NCBI RefSeq assembly: GCF_910592395.1
Contig: NC_088311.1
Coordinates: forward strand, 1,862,501 to 1,926,500
Source of the DNA: Lineus longissimus
Lineage: Eukaryota; Nemertea; Pilidiophora; Heteronemertea; Lineidae
Direction of reading: 5' to 3'
DNA: 64,000 nt
The notes under the pieces are model-generated. The model was not told the origin of the DNA, made no database searches, and saw only the letters and a list, made by a program, of their open reading frames with translations. Shown here piece after piece: positions 35,733-47,548 of the stretch. A program made the translations under genes and the position numbers. The stretch's first letter is position 1, and each line of letters starts with the position of its first letter.

Positions 35733-36708
35733 CTTGTCGCAATCCGTTTAATGTGACAGCAGAACGTTCAGCGAGTCTCTCTTCAACAAAATGATCTACT
35801 AACGTAATTGATTGTTTCGGCACTTCCGCATTGTCTGATATATCATGATAATTATGTGCATTTCAAACATGTTGACTATACACCGTTATCTGGCCGTGAC
35901 TGACATGAGGTCGCTTAATCTACACACGTGTGTTGTCATAGTATACGCGACTGAAATTGGGAAAACCCCTAACCCTTTCGGGTCAAACTAAGGGGACTGA
36001 ATTATTTGTTCTTCTTTAATGAGATTTTGGTCACTCGGGGTTTCAGTGATATCCGGAGAAGCAAATCGCGCTCATGATACTAAACGTTTCAGTTGGGAGT
36101 TGGATTTCTGATGTGTTTTGGCTTGGTCACCACATAAATTTTAAATAAAATAAAGTTATAAATGTGAAAAATTAGGATTACTACTTGGGTCATAGTTAGA
36201 GGTAAGATTGCAACGGTCCCTCCCAACCAAACCAGTAACTGTTGTGATAGAACATAACATTATACAGCATCGATGACGTCATATTGATGACAGCCAATCA
36301 TATCCCAAGCCATTTACTTGCCAAGTATTGCTTAAATTAAGCAGAAACGTTTCTTTGCCGGAAAGATGTACACGTACTTTTAGTCTTTTATGTCTTTTTA
36401 AAATGGTAACTACAAATGAACATCAGGATCGGTTCCATCCCTAGAAATAGTCCGGTCGGTAATTGAGTCGACCGAGCTGTAAACTTTCCTACTGATCATG
36501 ATCGGGTTCTGCTCTCTTCTTGACTAGATAACTGTACAAATGATACAATGATTTAAGCTCATAACATATGAATATCAATTAACTAGGCCTAACGTGACTG
36601 ACTCATATCCGTGGTAATCTTGTAATCGTCATGACCCACTGGAAGTTATCACCAAGACAGTTTCCTTGGTATCATATTGCAATTGGATGTGCTCCAGCCC
36701 ACATCATC
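35733..36708. other. divergent intergenic region
   Basis: Lies between the Shisa-like gene (minus) and the second CUB/sushi gene (plus). It probably holds both promoters. No gene or clear motif is recognised. Confidence 0.4.
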
Positions 36709-39700
36709 ATGTTGCTTCGTGGCCTGTTCCCTTTGGTCTTGGTGGCGCTGGTTTACCCTCGAGAAGCAGGTAAGCAGATTGAACCTCACCCTGCCCGTGT
36801 TATCAAGATCCTATCTTATGCATTAATCAGACATAATGAAGATATAAGATATAAGATACATAATCTAGATGTTTCAATTGCCAATGGTTACTGATAGTCC
36901 CGATGATTAAGAGGACGGAAGCATGTATGGAGAGGGGAGATGGCATATTGTACCAATTGTTTTGAATGAAGTTTCTTTCCTTTTTGACTGGAGAGTTGTC
37001 TCTTTTTGGCTGGGGTTAATAATATAAATGAATGTTGCCTTTTTGCAGTTATGATGCAAGCGAATTCGCTGAAACCTGTAATCTTTGTAGTATTCTGTCT
37101 ACACATAACAACGGCGTGTCTGAAATTTTGAATTCAGTACGTGTATTACACAATCAGTACGTGTATAAGGCCTACACAATATTTGAAATTTTCATTTTTT
37201 GATTTTCAACGTTCATTTTTTTGAGTTGTTTGACAAATTCGGCCTATAAATGCGGTGCTGCGAGATATAAACCTATTTAACCATCTGCCCATTCTACGTG
37301 GAGGGGACTGCATTTTATTCACAAAGAAATAGATCTACTCTTGGTACAATGTACGATGTACAATGTCTCAATTGCAGGAAAGTGAAACTGATTCGACGAA
37401 TCGAATGAAAGTGAATGGTTTTCTTCAAAGATAGTCATTAGGTCATCAAGTTGCCTTATCAACAACTAACACAGCTCTATCTTTAAACCACTTTTCCGGG
37501 TTCACTTTTCTTATCATCAAGAGAATCCGAACCAACGCCCTGTAACTTTGATGTTTCTTGGACCGGGATAGTCAGAATACACCCTACTTTTCACTGATCT
37601 AACACAACTTTATTCATTGCTGGCCAAGCTGAAACATGACGCCATGACCATTGGACAAATTGGTGTCAGCAACCACAAAAATCATTGGACCAGGTGCATC
37701 GTATTCGCAAGTTCTCACGTTATGCATGTACATCTTTCAGACGGTCAAGATTCTGGATGTGGTACACCAAAGCAACAGACTGGTCTAAGCGGGACATTCT
37801 CCAGCATTAATTACCCCAGTCGCTACAGAAATGGTGCTCAATGTACCTGGGTTATCACCGTAAAACCCCGTTGGGTGAGTATACTCGCTAGTATAAAACC
37901 CTTTTTCTATAAAGACATTTTGAATGCACTCTACATGGATACAGTATATTGAAATCGTGATCAAGGAATATGCTCTTCCTGAAGTTGATATATAAACGAT
38001 TTTATTCAACGACAAGTTAACTTGTCGCTCATCGCTGCGATAGTTACTGCACGTCTGTGGTGCGCTTTGGTTGAATAAGGGCGTATCAGGTGGGTCTGAA
38101 CATAACATTGACTCTTCACCACACTCTCGTTGTCTAAGTCCCGAGACCGGTGGAACCAATACAATCGATTATTCTTGATTGTTTTTCAGCGAATTCGTAT
38201 TCATTTCAACAGCCCTTTCGGATTTGAAAGCCACGCCAATTGTGCATTTGACTATGTCAGGCTGTCAGAAGAAGTAACATCCACCATATCAATCGGTATG
38301 TTTTAGAACAGCAGTATCGCCCATAAATATCAATGTGGCTCACAATCCGAACAATATCAGGGTGCGTCCCCCCCTCCCCCATCAATCCGGACTATAAAAC
38401 ATTGACTGCTTGTATACTACTAAATGACTGCTGTTAACATTCCAACAGATATATTTCGGGTTCTATATAGAGGTTGCCAAATATGAAACATTGAAAACAA
38501 TACAATACCTCTGGACTCTAAACTATAAAGGCCAGAATGACAACGTTTTTGCCTGATGCATTTCTATCATAGGAAAGTACTGCAATGGGCCGCCTACCAA
38601 CGATGTTATGTCTCAAGATAATGATATAGTCGTGGTCTTCAAATCAGATGGCTCTACCACTGATATCGGATTTTCAATTCAATGGACAGCAGTTGAACCG
38701 GAAGGTGAGTAAAAATTTTGTATAAAAGATAAACCTTTGTTCTATCACTTTGTGAGCAAATGCTTGGATGTTCTGCATCCAATGCACCTATACTGGAGTC
38801 ATGTCAGGGTGACAATGGTTCTCTAACCCTAAACAATATGTCCATTACACCATAGGGATGTGTCAGAGGTACGTGACAGTATTAAAAACACACAAATTAA
38901 TCAGCGATCGATCTGTCACCACAAAAATTACAACACCACGCATATCGCGCGGCATAAATTGAATGAATTGGTTCTGGCCTGCCCACAGTTTTTTGTGATT
39001 ATGACCCTTTAAAGGGACCCAACAACTTCGAAGGCGGTAAACTTAAAGGATCCAGGCTTTAAAGAGAGACTCCGGTGATGATAAAAAACTGTGGGCTGGT
39101 CGATCGCTATGATTCTGGTTTCTTCACGCATCTGTGCTACTCCGCGAATTGTGGAAGTGGAGTAGCGGATCCAAATGGTAATAAAAATGCTTTTTTGTTG
39201 TTCGTTTTTTCCACATTATATATTTACAGTTTCCGGGTGTGGTTCACGATACAAACTGTCTGGTACAAGCGGCTCTATCTCCAGCATGAACTATCCTAAT
39301 ACCTATCCCAATAACGCAGATTGCTCCTGGGTCATAACCGTCCCGGCTGGAATGGCAAGTCTTCAAATCTCATTGCTGATACTCATACAAGTAGCATCAC
39401 AGTTGTAATAGCGCCACTGTTGCATCAATCGAACACACTGTTTAGCAGATGGCAATGTCGTTAATTGGCAACCGTGTGGCCGCCGGCCGAAAACGACGAA
39501 CCGATGAAAACACAACATGGCCCTTTTTCATTAACGTCATGTGCAAAAATCAAATCAATATCCCTGGCTCATAACTCCCTTCTTCAATTACACAGCCTGC
39601 AGGCGAAGCTTACCAATCCTCACTTAAGAATGTTGGCTAATTATTTTTAATGCTTTTTCTTCAGCGCGTGCGTCTTGATTTCGAGAAAAAGTTTGAAATC

Positions 39701-42700
39701 GAACCAGGTCCACAGCATTCCTGCAGTTTTGATAACGTTGTTGTAAGGCAGATAAATGCAGCTGGAGTCGCGGGACGAAGTTACGGTATGTTTGAGCGAA
39801 GTCAATCAAACACCAGCGATTTGGGCCCAAGTTGAGTATCGTGCAACGTCAGTGATCCGAGTAGATGCCCCGTCATTACGACCCTAGTCATACATTGTCA
39901 GTCGTCGTAAACACTATCGCAACTTAACGTCCCTCATATCATGCAACGACAGTCACCGTAAACACTATCGCCACTTAACGTCCCTCATACCATGCAACGA
40001 CAGTCACCGTAAACACTATCGCCACTTAACGTCCCTCATATCATGCAACGAGGGTCACCGTAAACACTATCGCCACTTAACGTCCCTCTCACCATGCAAG
40101 GACAGTCACCGTAAACACTATCGCCTGACTTAACGTCCCTCATATCATGCAACGACAGTCACCGTAAACACTATCGCCACTTAACGTCCCTCATACCATG
40201 CAATGACAGTCACCGTAAACACTATCGCCACTTAACGTCCCTCATATCATGCAACGACAGTCACCGTAAACACTATCGCCACTTAACGTCCCTCATATCA
40301 TGCAACGACAGTCACCGTAAACACTATCGCCACTTAACGTCCCTCATATCATGCAACGATGGTCACCGTCAACACGATCGCCACTTAACGTCCCTCATAT
40401 CATGCAACGTCAGTCACCGTAAACACTATCGCCACTTAACGTCCCTCATATCATGCAACGTCAGTCACCGTAAACACTATCGCCACTTAACGTCCCTCAT
40501 ATCATGCAACGTCAGTCATCGTAGCCACTATCGCCACTTAACGTCCCTCATATCATACAACAAGGGTCACCCTAAACACTTTCGCCACTTAACGTCCCTC
40601 ATATCATGCAACGAGGGTCACCGTAAACACTATCGCCACTTAACGTCCCTCATATCATGCAACTAGGGTCACCGTAAACACTATCGCCACTTAACGTCCC
40701 TCATATCATGCAACGAGGGTCACCGTAAACACTATCGCCACTTAACGTCCCTCATATCATGCAACGAGGGTCACCGTAAACACTATCGCCACTTAACGTC
40801 CCTCATATCATGCAACGAGCGTCACCGTAAACACTATCGCCACTTAACGTCCCTCATATCATGCAACGAGGGTCACCCTAAACACTATCGCCACTTAACG
40901 GCCTCATATCATGCAACGAGGGTCACCCTAAACACTATCACCACTTAACGTCCCTCATATCATGCAACGATGGTCACCGTAAACACGATCGCCACTTAAC
41001 GTCCCTCATATCATGCAACGTCAGTCACCGTAAACACTATCGCCACTTAACGTCCCTCATATCATGCAACGTCAGTCACCGTAAACACTATCGCCACTTA
41101 ACGTCCCTCATATCATGCAACGTCAGTCATCGTAGCCACTATCGCCACTTATTACGCCACATCCTGACATCAGAATCGTGGATACCATCGTCACTTACCT
41201 TCCTCATATCAAATGCAAAGTCAGTCTTCGTAGACTAAATCAGAGTCCTTCAAATAAATTTATTTGAAAGACTCTGCCTAAATCGATATCTTTCTTTTCA
41301 ATCCAGGTACATTTTGTGGCTTCTCGGCCCCGACTATAGGGCCGTTTAGACGACGCGAAAAAATCCGGATGCGTCCCGAATCCGGATTAATTTTTCGTCG
41401 TGTAAACGCAAAAAGATCCGGATCAATGTGGTTGCATCCGGACTAAAAAGGTACCATCGCCTTGGGTGGTTTTAATCCGGATTCATCCAGATTCGATCCG
41501 AATGCGGTCTTTTCGCCTGTCGTCTAAACGGCCCTATTGTTGCTTGTGTCTAACGTTAACAACATCGCTGTTTACTTCAAATCCGACTCCACAGCGACCT
41601 TTGCTGGCTTCTCAATTAGATGGAAAGCTATATATGGTAAGTAGCGTCATATATAAAATAGACGCAGGCATGATCAACTGACCCTGGGCAGAAAGGCAGT
41701 GACCAACTATCAGCTACGGGCGTTTATTTATACTCCTCTGATCTTCATTCCAGCCTGCGGCAGCCCAGAGAGTCCACGAAACGGTACGGTATCGCTATCT
41801 GATGAGGACAAGGTCAACAGTAAAGCTACCTACTCCTGCAATGTTGGCTTTAAGCTTGTTGGAAGGAACCGTCAATGTCAGACATCGGGACGTTGGACAG
41901 GTGACCCGCCAAAATGCCAAGGTAATCCATGTCGTCAATCCAGTTTGAGCCGGCGCATTCCTTAAGTGAATTCCAATAAAGGCCTTTTACCTCTTGAAGG
42001 CCCTACTATTCTTCTGCCATCAGCCTAAAGCCACACTGGGTCATTAGTGGCATGCTGTGAGATTGTGTGCTAACCCGTATTTGCTCGACATCCGTGATGG
42101 CACCATCTTCTGTTATTCCGTAGAAGTTTTGAATAAAATGATAAAATAATTAAGACTGTTATGAATAGGAAGTTTCTGTTGATTAACCAGTACCTAATGT
42201 GTCGTGACTTCTTGTTCCTTTTTTCAGAAATACTATGTCCTCCACCACCTGTGCCAGCGTACGGTACCATGTCTCTGACAAATGGATACAGAGTGAACAG
42301 CAACGCGACTTACACGTGCAATGATGGTTTCAAACTCAGCGGAGGGATTCACCGCCGATGCCTGAAATCAGGTCTTTGGAGCGGCAAAACACCTTCATGC
42401 CAAGGTAGCACCTCTGATTAGGGTTATGATTCAACCAATAATCATAATGCTTCAGTCACATCAAAGATATTAGGTGCTATTCTGGTTTGTCGCGAAATAT
42501 TGTTCGCGGTCCCGGTTTTTGGTACAACAAAGTTAACCGAAATAGGTCTCGCCATGAACTGTTGATCAAAGGTGTCGTTTTGTTATCCAGACTTTATCTC
42601 CAATGCTTTCAGAAATCCACTGCGGTACTCCAGACAAACCAGCTAATGGTAGCATGTACATGTCGGATGGAGACAGAATGAACAGCAAAGCCACTTACAA

Positions 42701-45700
42701 TTGTGATGATGATTACCAACTCAATGGAAATAGTGTCCGCGAGTGCCTCAGTACCGGGACCTGGAGTGGAGAAACGCCCACGTGCCAAGGTAGTGGTTGC
42801 TATTTCTTCATCTTCACCGAGACTGTACCATCATCATGTGCTATTACATCATGCAAGTTCTATTTTCATTTTTTCAGAAATTCACTGTGAATATCCTGTC
42901 GTTCCTGCGAATGGCAGTGTGTCCCTGTCAGATGAAGACAACTATAGCAGCACTGCGACGTACACATGCGATGATGGATTCCAGCTCAAAGGAGACGGTG
43001 TCCGCGAGTGCCGCAGTACCGGCAACTGGAGTGGAGAAACGCCGATATGCCAAGGTAATGATATACTAGATTTGGTCGTTTTGATCGTCAGTGCCCAATT
43101 TCATTTCAACCTCCAGTACCAGAGTCATCCCCAGCCACATAAGCCCAGGAGGTGCCGGGTAAAAGGCTCTGAAGCTCAGGGTGATTCCAATCAATCAGTT
43201 CCTTCACTGCTTATTCTGCTCTTTCAGAAACACGCTGTGGTTCTCCAGGGTTGGTCGCCGATGGCAGTGTAGACGTGTCAGATGAAAACAAGATTGGCAG
43301 CAAAGCTACTTACACTTGTGGTGATGGTTTCAAGCTGATTGGAACATCAGAACGTCAGTGTCTCCGGACAGGGAACTGGAGTAGTGACATTCCTGTGTGT
43401 GAAACCATTCGTTGTGGTGCTCCACCCTTACTGGTGAATGACAACGTTTCCCTCTCCGACGATGACAAGATAGGAAGCAAGGCAACATACACATGTGATA
43501 ATAGTTTCAAGCTGATCGGAACGCCAGAACGCCGGTGTCTCAAGACAGGAAACTGGAGTGGAGAAACACCGATATGCCAAGGTAACAGCTCTTTCTTCAT
43601 CGGTTGCATGTCCATATTTGATGTTTTGATTCAGTGTCATTCAATTTGCCTCCTTCAATTCATGTTCCTTTTCAGAAATACTCTGTGGCTCTCCAGGCGC
43701 ACCAGCCAACGCCAGTGTGTTCCTGTCAGATGGAGACAGGATGACCAGCAAGGCGATGTACACATGCGATGATGGATTACTGCTGGACGGAGAGGGTGTC
43801 CGTGAGTGCCTCAAGACAGGGAACTGGAGTGGAGAAGTGCCAACATGCCAAGGTAACGGCAGGTCATGTTTGTTTTGCAGTTTCAAGGCAACACCATCAT
43901 TATGCTTTCGTTTCAATGTGTCTTTCCTTCTTCCAGAAATACTCTGTGGCTCTCCAGGCGCACCAGCCAACGCCAGTGTGTTCCTGTCAGATGGAGACAG
44001 GATGACCAGCAAGGCGATGTACACATGCGATGATGGATTACTGCTGGACGGAGAGGGTGTCCGTGAGTGCCTCAAGACAGGGAACTGGAGTGGAGAAGTG
44101 CCAACATGCAAAGGTAACGGCAGGTCATGTTTGTTTTGCAGTTTCAAGGTAACACCATCATTATGCTTTCGTTTCAATGTCTCTTGGAAGTGTGTTCCTG
44201 TCAGATGAAGGAAGGCTTGACAGCATTGCCACATACATGTGTGATGATGGATTCCTTCTCCATGACGGGATGTCCACGTATGCCTCAAAACGGGGAACTG
44301 GAATGAAGAAACGCCGACATGTCGACTGCAAGGTATCAGAATTGGTATTCAGCAGTATCATTTATCCATGTGCCATCATAACATCTCATCACCGGAAATC
44401 AATTTTCATTTTCATTTTTCAGAAATACGCTGTGGTTTTCCAAGCGTGCCACCCAACTACAGTTTAACCCTGTCGGACGGAGACAGAATGAACAGTATAG
44501 CAGTGTACACGTGTGATAGTGGTTACAAGATGATCGGACATCCAGAGCGCCAGTGCCTAAGGACAGGGAAGTGGAGTGGGGAAATGGCAGTGTGTGAAGA
44601 AATTCGTTGTGGTTCTCTGCCCTCGCTTCTTGATGGCAACGTTTCTCTCTCCATCGATGATAAGATTGGCAGCAAAGCTACATACATTTGTGATAATAGT
44701 TTCAAGCTGATCGGAACGCCAGAACGCCAGTGTCTCCGGACAGGGAACTGGAGCGGGGACACGCCTGTATGTGAAGAAATTCGTTGCGGTTATCCTCCCT
44801 TGCTTGTGGATGGCCGCATGTCTCTAAGCAAAGAGGACAAGATAGGAAGCAAGACCACATACACTTGCGATGATGATTTCAAGCTGATCGGCACGCCAGA
44901 ACGTCTGTGTCTCGGGACAGGCACCTGGAGTGGGGACATGCAAGTGTGTGAAGAAATTCGTTGCGGTTCTCTCCCCTTGATCGTGGATGGCCGCATGTCT
45001 CTGAGCAAAGCGAACAAGATAGGAAGCAAGGCCACATACACTTGTGATGATGATTTCAAGCTGATCGGCACGCCAGAACGCCAGTGTCTCAGGACAGGCA
45101 CCTGGAGTGGGGACATGCCAGTGTGTGAAGAGATTCGTTGCGGTTCTCTCCCCTTGATCGTGGATGGCCGCATGTCTCTAAGCAAAGCGAACAAGATAGG
45201 AAGCAAGGCCACATACACTTGTGATGATGATTTCAAGCTGATCGGCACGCCAGAACGCCAGTGTCTCGGGACAGGAAACTGGGGTGGGGTAATGCCAGTG
45301 TGTGAAGAAATTCGTTGTGGTTCTATGCCCTTGCCCGTGGATGGCAGTGTCTCTCTATCCAATCAAGACAAGATTGGAAGCAAGGTCACATACAGCTGTA
45401 ACGATGGATTCAAACTTATCGGAAGACCAGAACGCCGATGCCTTAGGACAGGGAACTGGAGTGGGGACAGACCGTCTTGTCAAGGTGGGTTGTCCGATTA
45501 TTCGAATAGTCTACGTCTTTGACGAAAGCTGATGAAAACTGTCTCATAAGAAAACTTCTCAGAACTATACCAACTGTAAACTTTCCTTGCTTTAGAAATT
45601 CGATGTGGGCCTCTGGACAAACTTGACAACGGTATGATACAGCTATCGTGATTATGAAAATAGATTGAACAGCATGGCAAAATGTTTGAAATGATGGTTT

Positions 45701-47548
45701 TACAATAATTGGGGACAGTAGACGGCGATGTGACCCGACTGGAAGCTGGAGTGGAAATGCAACGCAGTGCAAAGGAAGAAGACCTTAGATTTATTTGTTA
45801 CTTCACTCGTGTTTTGCCGTTCGTATACTTGATGAATGAGCATGTCAGTATAAACTTTATATTCTTCCAGAAATACGATGTGGTCCCCTTGAACCACCAG
45901 CCCACGGCAAGGTGTCCCTATCAGATCAGGATAAGTGGAACAGCCAAGCAACCTATGTTTGTACTGTTGGATACAGGATGGTTGGGAAGACTGAACGTCT
46001 GTGTCTGGCGACTTGGAAATGGAGTGGCACAACACCGAGCTGCCAAGGTAGTGTCTCCTAAATCAGGTCGTTACTCGAGTCAGCTTGATTGGCACATCTA
46101 GCTAGATGTTGTTTGGTGTCGGCAGGACTGATTTCTGGCATGGAAAAGTTAAGTACGAGATACTCTACGACTGTCCTAGACATGATGTGGAATGACTGGG
46201 AAAGCTGGGAACTTTAGATGATTCCGTTTAGCGACTTTGTTTTGCACTCCGTCGTTCTTTCAACAAGTACGAAACATGCTGACCACTTTATCTCTGCTGT
46301 GCCGCTGTTTAAATGCAGGATCATGCTGTCAATTTCAGAAATTCGCTGTGGAAACCCAGAGGTGCCGGCCGGATGCACCGCTTCCCTCTCGGATGAGGAC
46401 AGAATTCGCAGCAGACTAACGTATTCCTGTAAGAAATGGTCCAACCTCGAGAAGACAGAACGTCTGTGTCTTGGCACAGGGGAGTGGAGCGGGACGGCCC
46501 CTAACAACCAAGGTATGAAAAGGAGTATCGATCGGAATTCACCCATTTGGTCTTTCCCATGACAACAGTCAGACTTTACAGGTGTAAGCATAAATTTGGG
46601 CGATAATAGATCAGAGACCACTCTAATAGAATGGATAGCCTTGCGATGGATTCATATTTTCATTGATACTTTCAGGGAAGGAAGACCCAAGAGGTGGCGT
46701 TTCTCTACCTTCGAAGCCGAAAGTTGGCCCAGCATCATGGTCAAGCAGTCCTTGTGAGTATGAGTTCAACATGCCTACTGAGACAGAAGCCCAGTACATT
46801 GAGTGGTGCGCGGTGGTTCACTGGTTTATGTGTCCAATGTGTCTTGTCGCCGCGTCGTCATTCACAGGTCGAGCTCAGTTGAGCGCTGTGGTGACCTCAC
46901 TCCTCAGCTTCTTGACACCCCGGAGTGCCTTTCTAGAGACAATGCTCACAGTTATTGTACAGTTGAAAGCGTTATAAAAACAACTGTTATTATCATTTTC
47001 TTTCTTCTCTAGATATTGATGCTTATCTTTGTACTGGCATCGTCTTCAACATAGTATTTCTCACACTGGGTATTTTCGGAACGTTTTATGGTGTCTACAG
47101 AATTTTAAAGTGGTAAGCAAATACGAGATGAGAAAGTCAGCTTGTTCCAATCGGTCGAAGTTGCTTGTTTGATGCGGGCACACTGTGGTGTATCATTTAC
47201 TAAAAAGCTATTGTCAGTGATATTTATACATGCATAGTATGACCACGTTTTTTCAACCAAACACTTTACTACACTTGTAATAAAGTGAGCAGTTTGTCTT
47301 CTCGGCAGGTGTTCTTGCTGTCCGTATTAGTCTCTGACTGAACTCTATCATGAAGGAGGACATTAAATAGCATTGCATCCACACCGGTCTGGCTACCTAT
47401 TGTCCCGCAAACTCAGTAACCGATGTCCATTTCCCTTTGCAGGAGGAGAGGGTTGAAAAAGGACAGTCAAAAGCTTTCGTCATTTAACTTTGACAATCCT
47501 GCGTTCAGTTGTGTTAAAGAGCGAGAGACACAGATTGCTGTGGAATAG
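36709..47548 (+). CDS. CUB/multi-sushi type I membrane receptor (gene 2), CUB2 exon interrupted
   Basis: Exons: 36709-36769, 37741-37874, 38190-38295, 38573-38704, 39230-39354, 39665-39785, 41307-41636 (holds a MITE), 41754-41921, 42228-42404, 42613-42789, 42878-43054, 43228-43581, 43676-43852, 43937-44113, 44423-45484, 45871-46047, 46339-46512, 46676-46753, 47013-47112, 47443-47548. Domains: signal peptide (MLLRGLFPLVLVALV), two CUB domains each split over three exons with the same phases, about 16 sushi domains of 59 residues, a membrane helix, and a tail with FDNPAF. The intron at 39355 starts with GC. Without exon 41307 the sum is 3783 nt (1260 aa, in frame). An in-frame upstream ATG at 36631 is possible, but 36709 starts directly at the signal peptide. 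Likely a cell-surface adhesion or recognition receptor; the ligand is unknown. Confidence 0.83.
39886..41165. repeat. 51 bp minisatellite, about 25 copies
   Basis: Unit: gtcaccgtaaacactatcgc, then cacttaacgtccctcatatc and atgcaacgaca. The variants (cgacag, cgaggg, cgtcag, cgatgg) recur in blocks, which suggests higher-order copying. It fills most of the intron between the second and third exons of CUB2 in gene 2. Confidence 0.95.
41242..41275. repeat. 34 bp palindrome
   Basis: agagtccttcaaataaa followed immediately by tttatttgaaagactct, with one mismatch. It lies 30 nt upstream of the acceptor of the interrupted CUB exon. It could be a MITE remnant or an RNA hairpin. Confidence 0.7.
41339..41534. 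mobile_element. 196 bp MITE inside a CUB coding exon
   Basis: Ends gggccgtttagacgacgcga and tcgtctaaacggccc are inverted repeats, and inner atccggat motifs repeat on both sides. Flanking TA at 41337-41338 and 41535-41536 is the target duplication. It sits in the exon that completes CUB2 of gene 2. Element plus duplicated TA is 198 bp, so the frame is kept, but the element adds in-frame TAA codons. Confidence 0.88.
44178..44334 (+). pseudogene. decayed sushi exon
   Basis: Follows two almost identical 261 bp exon-plus-intron units. The acceptor and first Cys segment are deleted: the sequence jumps from gtttcaatgt to gaagtgtgttcctgtcaga. After the second Cys region the frame shifts, and CLKTGNWNEETPTC continues in another frame. 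It is a third copy of the unit and is no longer usable. Confidence 0.8.
44423..45484 (+). other. single exon encoding six sushi domains
   Basis: Part of CUB/sushi gene 2. It is 1062 nt, exactly six 177 nt units without introns, entered and left in phase 1. Each unit starts EIRCG and ends SG-x-x-x-x-C. Units 4 and 5 are nearly identical, showing recent in-exon duplication. Confidence 0.93.
45597..45774 (+). pseudogene. decayed sushi exon with stop codon
   Basis: Starts after a usable acceptor with the normal EIRCGPLDKLDNGMIQLS. It then meets TGA and a frameshift, and RRCDPTGSWSGNATQCK follows in another frame. There is no GT donor at the end (caaaggaag). The gene must skip it. Confidence 0.82.

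Noticed and set aside
39886-41165. CRISPR-like array
   Set aside because: The 51 bp units are contiguous with no unique spacers, and they lie in an intron of an animal gene. It is a minisatellite.
43641-44288. 215-residue open frame on the minus strand
   Set aside because: It is the antisense of duplicated sushi exons and introns. Its repeats mirror the 261 bp exon duplication, and the plus strand carries the real domains with correct splice sites.
44790-45362. 190-residue open frame on the minus strand
   Set aside because: Antisense shadow of the six-sushi exon. It stays open only because the sense sequence is repetitive.
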